Below, piece by piece: positions 55,701 to 64,000 of a DNA stretch of 64,000 nt. The stretch is taken from NCBI GenBank assembly GCA_947650365.1, contig OX393549.1, positions 18,457,532 to 18,521,531 of the forward strand. The letters are read 5' to 3'. The notes beneath the pieces are model-generated. The model did no database searches, was not told the origin of the DNA, and was given only the letters and a program-made list of their open reading frames with translations. The number at the start of each line of letters is the position of its first letter. Positions within the stretch are counted from its first letter, which is position 1. The DNA comes from Chamaelirium japonicum (Eukaryota > Streptophyta > Magnoliopsida > Liliales > Melanthiaceae). The position numbers and the translations under genes are program-made.

Positions 55701-57642
55701 GCTCTCCGGACGTCTGGCCAAGTGGGCTTTGCTCCTCCTTTAGTTTGACATCACCTTTGTCCCTCGTAAAGCGGTCAAGGGTCAAGCTCTCGCAGACTTC
55801 CTAGCAGAATACCCCCTTCCAGCAGAGTGGGAACTATCGGAAGATCTCCCAGACGAAGAAGTATTCTGCATCGACATCGCCCCTTCTTGGAAAATGTTCT
55901 TCGACGGTGCGGCCAGGCAAGATGTAGCAGGAGCGGGAGTTATATTCGTCACACCAAACGACGAAGTACTTCCCTTCTCGTTTCTACTATCAGAGCCATG
56001 CTCCAACAACAGGGCGGAATATCAAGCTCTGATCATTGGCCTCGAACTCGCCAATGATATGAAACTTCAAGGGCTCACAATTTTCGGCGACTCTCAACTC
56101 GTCATCCAACAAATATTGGGGGCATACGAGGTCAACAAAGAGGATCTCGTGCCATTGCACATACGAGCCCTGAAACTCCTTGGTACACTCAAAGATGCTT
56201 CAATCCAGCATGTCCCCAGAAACCTCAATCAGCAGGCTGATGCGCTTGCAAATTTAGCGGCTACACTTCCGTTCCCAGAAAAAAGCCAACTCATCATCCC
56301 TATCTGTAAGAGGATGGTAATCACCGAAGAGGACCTCCCTATGGGGATCCCAGACCAAGTCAACGCAGTACACGTTTTCGTGACCGACGAGCTAGACTGG
56401 AGACAGCCATTCATAGACTTTCTTGTCCACGGAAAGCTTCCTGAAGACCCAAAGCGTAAGGTCGACATTCGCCGGCGATCTCTGAAATTCTTCCACTTCA
56501 ACAACGAGTTGTACCGTCGAAGCTACGATGGTGCGCTCCTGAGGTGTCTTGCGAAAGAAGAAGCGGAAACAGCACTAGAAGAAGTCCATGCCGGGATCTG
56601 TGGCTCACATCAGTCCGGGCCAAAGCTGCACTTCCGCATCAGGCGGATGGGGTACTACTGGCCCACTATGATCAAGGACTCCCTCGGGTTTGCAAAAAGA
56701 TGCTACACTTGCCAGCTGCATGGCGACTACATCCGTCAGCCTCCGGAACCTTTGCATCCAACCATCGCATCATGGCCCTTCGATGGATGGGGATTCGATA
56801 TTGTCGGTCCGCTACCCAAGTCATCCAAGCAGCATCTTTATATCCTGGCGGCAACAGATTACTTCTCCAAGTGGGCTGAGGCAGTACCATTGCGAGAAGT
56901 CACCAGGCACTCTGTCATTAACTTCATCCAAAACGACATCATCTTCCGATACGGCATCCCTCACTATATCGTTACGGACAACGGGAAGCAATTCAAGAAC
57001 TCCGCTGTCAGCCAATTTTGCGCCAAGTTCGATATCAAGCAAAGGTGTTCAACCATGTACAACGCCTCTGCCAATGGCCTAGCTGAAGCTTTCAACAAAA
57101 CACTCTGCAAACTTTTGGAGAAAGTCGTCTCAAAGTCGAAGAAAGACTGGCATGAACGCATGGGTGAAGCGCTGTGGGCATATCGCACCTCTTTTCGCAC
57201 ACCAACACAGGCGACTCCATACTCGCTGGTATACGGAGTAGAAGCTGTCCTCCCACTTGAACTCCAGATCCCGTCACTCAGGATAGCCATCCAGGAAGGC
57301 CTCGTCAACGGCAACAACACTCAACTTCGCCTAGCAGAATTAGAAGCCCTAGATGAAAAGCGCCTCGAAGCCCAGCAACGCCTGGAATGCTACCAAGCCA
57401 GGCTAACCCGAGCCTTCAACAAAAAGATTCGCCCTCGATCCTTCCAAGAAGGAGAGTTGGTGCTCGCAGTCAAACGCCCCATCATCCTTTCGCATCGAGG
57501 AGGAAAGAAGTTCGACGCCAAGTGGGATGGACCGCACGTTGTCAAAGAGGTCTACTCCAACGGCGCATATCTTCTCACCACGCCAGAAGGGCTTACGCTC
57601 GGCCCTATCAACGGCAAGTACCTCAAAAGGTACTATGCCTAA
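49780..57642 (+). CDS. Element B gag-pol polyprotein, copy 2, same in-frame TAG
   Basis: Identical layout to copy 1: gag, zinc knuckle, duplicated linker, DCGS protease, YVDD RT, RNase H, TAG at 55,741-55,743, second RNase H, DD35E integrase. Differences from copy 1 that I can see in the protein: Gly to Asp in the first linker repeat (near 51,943), Phe to Leu between RNase H and integrase (near 56,421) and Arg to His in the integrase core (near 56,963). Silent changes lie near 53,110 and 53,920. The TAG is shared, so it predates the duplication. Confidence 0.92.
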
Positions 57643-57661
57643 AAGCAAGGCGACACCCCTT

Positions 57662-57663
<2 letters not shown>

Positions 57664-57693
<30 letters not shown>
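57664..57693 (+). repeat. Poly(A) tract after integrase, copy 2 (30 A)
   Basis: Thirty A, eight fewer than in copy 1. This accounts for the change in offset between the copies. Confidence 0.95.
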
Positions 57694-57697
<4 letters not shown>

Positions 57698-57909
57698 CTA
57701 CGTGTGACTTGATCCCTCTCAGTAGGGTATGTAGGCAGCCTGTAAAGGTTCAGTCCAAACAAAAGAAAAACACAACCAAGCTCTGCCATTCTAGAATACA
57801 AGTCCAAAAAAAAATAGATGCATGATATTAAGTTATCACCGGATAAAGAAAAACAGAACTACAAGTCTGTTCAGCAGAAATGACAAGAAAGAAAAGGAAA
57901 TGCGACATG

Positions 57910-60900
57910 CTAGTAAAGCGAATCAAATCCTTTGAGACGTTGGAGCAGCTCGCCGTCAGTAACCTCCATGCGCTCCAACTCTGAAGACCGAGAAGCTACC
58001 CGCTCCCGATGCGCCGCCAGCTCGATACGCTGCTTTGCCAAGTCTGCTCCAGAAGACTTCTCGATCGTCTCAGCTTTCTCGAAAGATGCGCGAGCAGCCT
58101 CTAGCTTCTTCCGCGCCCGAACAAGGCTCGCAGCGGCAAGTGCATGCTGCGCCTCCAGTCGACGCTCCTCGTCCTCGGCCTTTGCCAGTATCAGGGGAAG
58201 GTCATCTTCCATCGAAGCCCGTTTCAAGCAATGAGCTTCACTATCCGCCAAGAGAACACGCATCTGTGCCTCAAACAAAGAGCCATCTACCTGGAAGGCC
58301 GCCAGGTTCTTGCAAAACTCGGGCCCCTCAAGAACCCACCAGCTGCTCAAAGCGTCAAAGCCCTCTTCCTGGAAGGGTGCAAGCGTTGTCTGGATATACT
58401 TCCGACAGCTCTCCAAAAGAAGCACAGAGAGAAGGTCCCGCGAACTGTACTTTCTCTTGTCTGCCTCTGAGTGCACGGGCAAGGTGGGCTCCGGCCCTGA
58501 AGGCTCAAGTGAAGGAACCGCCTCCTGGACCATCGCCGTGATAACAGTCAGCGGAACCACCGGAGCCGAAGAAGGAGGCACAGGCAAACCTTCCGACAAA
58601 ACGACTGCGGGAGTAGCCTCTGCCGGAGTACCGGACCTAGCTGGAGGAGTCTGTTCTCTCCCTACACTGGAGATCTCATCCTCCTCCCCAAAGCCCAACT
58701 GCTCCACGTCAATATCATCCAGGTTAACAGCACTGCCGGTAAAGTCTGCTCCACACGCTCCCAAAAGCTCCAAGTTATCCCAGGGAACATCCAGCCCGCC
58801 ACCTTCAATCAACGTTGCTCTGATGGGAGAGCACTCCTGCCCAACCCCCTTCGGGGTAGACTCGCAGTCCGGTCCAGCAGACCCTGCCAAAATAAGAGCT
58901 GGACAACTCAGCCAACGAAGTAAGAATACAAGCACAGAAATTTATGAGAAACTAAAAACAAGATATACCTGCAGCGTCCGACGAAGATACCCCAGAAGGA
59001 GGGATGACCCCATCAACAAAAAGCCCTGGCTCTCCGTCTCGAGCTGGCCCTGCCTCGCCAGCACCAGTCAAAGCTGCCTCACACAAGAGGTCCAACTTTC
59101 TCCTCTTGGGAAAAGCACCCCCACTCCAAGAAGCCTGAGTCTCAGGAAGGCCCTGAACCTTGGAGGACGGAGCCATCTCAACTTCTTGCACAGAAAGTGA
59201 ATCCTGGGAAGTACTCTCTCGACGGCCACAAGATTCCTCTGACCATCGCTCCTTGGACCAGAGACGGCGATCCTCTGACCCCGCCAAAGAGTCAAAAGGA
59301 AAGTCAGCTCGCTCACTACTAGCGAGGACGTCTAATGGAAGGCCAGCCAAGATGGGAAGCACTGACCCGTTGACCCAGCGGCGATACTCAGGAGTTGCTG
59401 CATCCTTGCCGCCCGACTTAATCCCCGGTGAGAAAGTGCACCCAGTAAAACGATCGTAAAGTGCTCCCCAGAGGCGGTACGCCTCCTGCGGAGTGTAACG
59501 TAACCGCAGGCGCAAAGGAGTCCCAGGCAACTCCTGCCGAAAGCCCTGCTGGCGAGCAAACCGGTGGGGAGAGTACCGTGCCACCTCCACTACATCCCCA
59601 CGGCGCCAAACAAGATACCCAGACCTGCAACTCACCATGCTCCAGTACAAAGGATCGGGCATCTCCGCCCCATCACACACCAGGGATTTCATAGAAGGCG
59701 CCAGTGCATTTTCCGATACAAATTCGAAGTCAGAGGGGCCCATGCGCCGTAAACACTCTCGGGCACTAGGCTTCGGACGCTCCCATGCATAAAAAGCATT
59801 CATTACACCTCCCACACAAGGAAGAAAGGGCACCGAGGTCGAAGGTCCACGCGCCGCGAAGATCCCCTTCGGAAAGTGAAGCCCAATCCATCCATAGAGG
59901 TAATGCAGGGGGCAAAAGGAACTGGCTCTGCCTACTTCCCCTCTTGCATTACCCGCACTCGATAGACTCCAGTAAGTGCCGCTAAGCCCACCATACAACG
60001 AGCAGAGGATCGCCGGTGCCAGATTAAGGAACTCTCCAGTCACCATCCGAGCAGCTGCAAGGAAGGTCCCAGGGCGTATCACATCCCCTTCCCAGGGTAA
60101 AGCAAAGCGGCAGAGAAAGAGTACTAACCCCGCAGACCAGTAAACAGCACGCCAGTCATCACTACACTCTTCAAGTCCCAAGACTTCCCAGGGACGCTGC
60201 GCCCCGGCCATGGAGCACCACTCTTTCTTCAGAGATTCGATCGGTCGCCGGAAGGTGCCAGGCGCCGGCTTCTTTGACGAAGCATATCTCCACATCGGGT
60301 GACTCGAAGGAGGAGCGTGACGATACTCTCCTCGAAACCAGAAGTCCACCCAATCCGAGTGAAGTACCCGGTCTGACCGCTCGCGCGCCGCTATAATAGC
60401 ATACGCCTTAAAAAGCAAAAGGCAGAAGTTAGGAGACTCATCTGGGTCCGTCAAAACCTCCAGGGAAGGAACCTCCTCCTGATAATAGCTCCGAACTTCG
60501 GGACACCCAGAGATGACGTGCACATCACGAAGGGTGATCCCGATTTCACCAGCTCCAGTCAAAAAGGTATTGGTCTCAGGGCACCACTGCTCACACAAAG
60601 CCCGGTACATGCCGTCCGGTCGACTGTACTCCCAGCAAGCTGGCTCCACAAACCTCGCCAAACGCTCCATCCCTGGCTCTGCCTCCAACGCGCCGGACAG
60701 CTCTTTCATCCAGTCCCGGAAACCTCCCAGATAGGTGACATCTCCACGTGATTGAATCCCCACGCCCCAGCGCGTACGACGGGAGCATATCTTCAAAGCA
60801 ACAACAGGGACCGGAACTGACTCATCTCCAGTATGGTGAAACGGTAACCCCAAGCTCGGCCGGACAATTTGCCGGGAAGACCCTTCGTCAGTAAGGATGC

Positions 60901-61135
60901 GCTCGCCAAGTTTTAACACTCGACAAGAGCCGTCGGTCACACCATCCTCGCAAACTCGCTCGTGCGTCAAAAGCTGAAGCACTGACAACCCGGTCTCCTG
61001 TCTTGAAGCACGGTGATGGGAGACTTGCGCGAAGGGGAAGCGAAGGTACATACTCCCGTGGGAGACCGCATCGACGATCCAGCCGGAACTCAAAAAACTC
61101 TCGTAACGACGAGGCCTGAAAAAGAAAGAACACAA
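57910..61135 (-). CDS. Antisense PMD protein with coiled-coil tail, copy 2
   Basis: Exons 61,115-58,969 and 58,883-57,910 around an 85-bp intron, positions shifted by 14,984 from copy 1. The predicted protein is identical as far as compared. Both copies keep the long frame and splice sites intact. Because divergence is so low this is not by itself evidence of selection. Upstream repeats, GC-rich block and promoter-like region are also duplicated. Confidence 0.8.
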
Positions 61136-62500
61136 AGCCCAAGTCAGATGGATTCCGAGTACAGAAACAAAGAAATCAAAGGGGGGCCTTCAGCAAATAA
61201 AGAAAGATAGAGGGGGGTCATGGCAAAAAGCCACGATTCCCCCCATCTCTCCTGTTAAAAATGCAGGGGGGGGGCCTTCAGCAAATAAAGAAAGATAGAG
61301 GGGGGTCATGGCAAAAAGCCACGATTCCCCCATCTCTCCTGATAAAAATACAAGGGGGGAGCCTTCAGCAAATAAAGAAAAACAGAGGGGGGTCATGGCA
61401 AAAAGCCACGGACCCCCCCCTATCTCTCCTATTAAAAATGCAGGGGGGGAGCTTTCGGCAAATAAAGAAAGAGAGAGGGGGGTCATGGCAAAAAGCCACG
61501 ACCCCCTCTCTCTATCTCTTCTATTTACATGCAGAAGGAGGGGGGGGGTGCGTCGTCCCCGCCTACGCCGCCGGCCTCCGCGCGCCCGCCCGCGCCCTCC
61601 TCCGTGCCCTGCCGCTCCGGCCCACGGCCCCCGCGCCGTGCCGCTCCGGCCCACGGCCCCCGCGCCCGCTGCGCCCGGCCCCTGCGCCGCCCGCGTGCTG
61701 AGCCCGCAGCCCCGGCCTCCTCCGCGCCCTCGCGCCGCTCGCGCGCTGCGCCCGCAGCCCCGGCCGCCTCCGGCCCCCGCGCCGCCCGCACAGCCCGCCG
61801 CTGCGCCCGGCCCCCGCGCCGCCCGCACAGCCCGCCGCTGCACCTGCCCGCTCGCGCCCGGCTCCGGCTCCAGCGCCCTGCGCCCGCGCCGCCGGCCCCA
61901 TTGCCCTGCGCCCGCGCCGCCGGCCCCCGCAGCGTGCCGCTCCGGCCCCCGCGCCCTGCCGCACCGGCCCGCGGCCTTGGCTGCGCCCGCCGCGCCCTGC
62001 GAACCCGGCCCCGCGCTCCGAGCCCGTCTCCATCCCACGCGCCGGCCGCCATAGCAGCCCCCGGCCGCGCCCGTCGCGCGCCCGCAGCCCCGGCCTCCAT
62101 CCCTCCCGCGCGCCGGCCACCACAGCAGCCCCCGGCCGCGCCTCGCACCCTCCGGCCACCGCACCGGCCCACGCCCACCATGCGAAGGAAAAAAAAAAAA
62201 AAAAGAAGAAGAAGAAGAAGAAGAAGGAGGAGGAGGAAGAAGACGCGCCTTGCTTGCGACCCTCCGCCGTCCACGGGCCGGCGATCTTCCCTCCTCCGCG
62301 AACCCCATGGCGTCACCATCTTCATCCTCCGCGGCATCGTTGCGAAGCAAGAAACCCTAGCAGAGCTCTCAACTCCAAGCCGCCGGGAATCGCCGATAAT
62401 GAAGAGAAACGAAAGACAGGGGTCCTTTTAAAGACCTAATCCCACACGAATACGCGACTCAAGTCCAACCGCTACGCGTTTCCCGCGGGCGCGCTCGAAC

Positions 62501-62513
62501 TTGAGGGGGCACT
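62501..62513 (+). other. Polypurine tract, element B copy 2
   Basis: TTGAGGGGGCACT immediately before LTR3. Confidence 0.75.
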
Positions 62514-64000
62514 TGTGGGCATCGAAATTAGCCCACGGGTCGAACCCGATTTTTACACAAAAAAATAAGCCCGCACCCGACGGCCTTCGGGTCAAACCCG
62601 ATTTTTACAAAAAAAATGGGCCCGCACACAACGGCCCGCATGCGAAACTGGGCCCGCACACAACGGCCCGCATGCGAAACTTGGGCCCGCACCCAACGGC
62701 CTTCGGGTCGAACCCGACTCGCTCATGCAACTTAGGCCCGCACACAACGGCCCGTATGCGAAACTCGGCCCGCACACAACGGCCCGCATGCGAAACTCGG
62801 CCCGCACACAACGGCCCGTATGCGAAACCCGGCCCGCACACAACGGCCCGCATGCGAAACTCGGCCCGCACACAACGGCCCGTATGCGAAACTCGGCCGC
62901 GCACAACGGCCCGCGTGCGAACTCGGCCCACGTGCGAACTCAATTTGCGCGCCATGGCCCGACCCAAAGCAAACGGGTCCCACCGGACCCGCAACTCGGA
63001 CACAAAGAGGGGGGCCCACCGGCCCCCCCTTCTTGAAAACCGTGCCCCCTTCCTCATGGAGAGGTGGGGCCGGCCATAAAGGAAAAGAAAAAGAAAAAGA
63101 AAAAAAAGAAAAAGAAAAGAAAAAGAAAAGAAAAGGAAAAGAAAAGAAAAAGTCAAAACCGCCTTGATGCGGGGGGAGGTGGCGTGGACGTCTACACAAC
63201 CGTAGATCCGCGACGATCCCTCGATCCAACGGACAAGATGACGTTGTGTCGCCATCCGATCCAAAAGTGCAACAAAAATAACAACTCGATCTTTAAAAGA
63301 TCGAGTCACATCTAGCCCATAACCACTCCAACTAAAAAGGAGGAAATCGGGTTTGTTTCCCCAAATAAGGGAACAACATCTCGATGGTTATGAGGGGAGA
63401 TATTGGAGGAAACAAAAAGATTTCAGCAATATCTCCCCCAACCGCCCCCCTTTGCCTATAAATAGAAGGGGTCGGGGAAGGCATCAAAGGTCCGAAAGCC
63501 GAAGACGAAAGAGCTTCGCAAGAGAAGCTCCAACGCTCGAAGACCGAAGGCTTCACGAGGCACGGCAAGCATATCCTACGGGAGTCCTTGGCCCTTCAAG
63601 TCCTCATCAACGTGAAGACCTTGCACTCGGAGATCAAAGCTTCGACTCCTCGCACGAAGAAGAAAGCGTGGAGAAGAAGACCCGGAGCCGTCATCACCCG
63701 ATTGCTCCAACGATCTTCATCAACTCCGAAGACGCCATAAGCAAAGGCCGGAGAAGAAGATCGAAGCCGACAACACCCGTCGTCTTCAACAAAGGCATCA
63801 ACTCCTTGCACGTAGAAGAAAGCCGGGAGAAGAAAGCCTAAAGCCGGTGCTACCCCTGCCGCCTTCGTCAACCAAAAGCCGACGCTACAACCGTCGTGCC
63901 GAAGCCGGTGCTACCCCCGCCGTCTTCATCAACAAAAGTCGACGCTACAACCGTCGCACGAAGATCGGTGCTACCCCCACCGAAAAGTCAAGCCGACGTC
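62514..64000 (+). mobile_element. Element B LTR3 (partial, 1,487 of about 2,181 bp)
   Basis: Begins TGTGGGCATCG like the others and is cut by the window end within R-U5. At the variable U3 sites it agrees with LTR1 rather than LTR2, while near 63,298 it has the LTR2 base. The outer target duplication cannot be examined. Confidence 0.9.

Larger units (their letters stand above)
47527..64000 (+). mobile_element. Element B copy 2 (3' LTR cut by window end)
   Basis: Repeats copy 1 at an offset of 14,992 bases up to integrase, 14,984 after the shorter poly(A), and 14,987 at LTR3. By eye only about six substitutions and two length changes separate the two internal regions over 12.8 kb. LTR3 starts at 62,514 and would end near 64,694. 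Confidence 0.9.

Overview
The window is nuclear DNA from a flowering plant with a large, transposon-rich genome. The evidence is an intron-bearing ABCB-type transporter gene with GT-AG introns, the last five exons of a plant HECT ubiquitin ligase, tRNA-derived SINEs, hAT and Mutator-like MITEs, a Ty1/copia remnant, and Ty3/gypsy elements of the Tat/Ogre type. The species cannot be named from sequence alone, and nothing bacterial or organellar was seen.

Layout. 1-4,940: repeats, microsatellites and a decayed hAT transposase C-terminus. 4,995-5,814 (+): five intact terminal exons of a UPL3/UPL4-like HECT E3 whose upstream part is not in the window. 6,300-9,500: MITEs, a SINE and LTR-like debris. 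9,874-19,058 (-): a complete ABCB transporter gene (11 exons, 1,255 codons, ABCB13/14-like); its 2.2-kb first intron holds a SINE and a Mutator-like MITE with a hAT MITE nested inside. 19,250-20,700 (-): a truncated copia element just upstream of the ABCB start codon, itself split by a hAT MITE. 20,870-21,200: a LINE-like remnant. 22,284-30,806: a decayed Tat-type gypsy element on the minus strand (element A), with a coiled-coil ORF running antisense to pol. 30,807-32,534: G-run minisatellite, a second minisatellite and exon-like scraps.

32,535-64,000: two almost identical copies of a very young Tat-type gypsy element (element B) in tandem as LTR - internal - LTR - internal - LTR (the last LTR is cut by the window end). 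LTRs are 2,181 bp and the repeat period is about 14.99 kb. Each internal region has a PBS, one long gag-protease-RT-RNase H-second RNase H-integrase frame broken by a single in-frame TAG, a poly(A) tract, and then an antisense two-exon gene encoding a plant mobile domain (PMD) protein with a coiled-coil tail, ending at a polypurine tract and the next LTR.

The most notable system is element B: a recently active giant retrotransposon that carries a PMD gene facing its own coding strand, with a promoter-like region next to the 3' LTR. Element A has the same sense pol / antisense ORF arrangement in decayed form, so the layout is shared by at least two lineages here. PMD proteins are known in plants both as transposon passengers and as host silencing factors (MAIN/MAIL1), so a role in the element's own regulation is a reasonable but untested inference.
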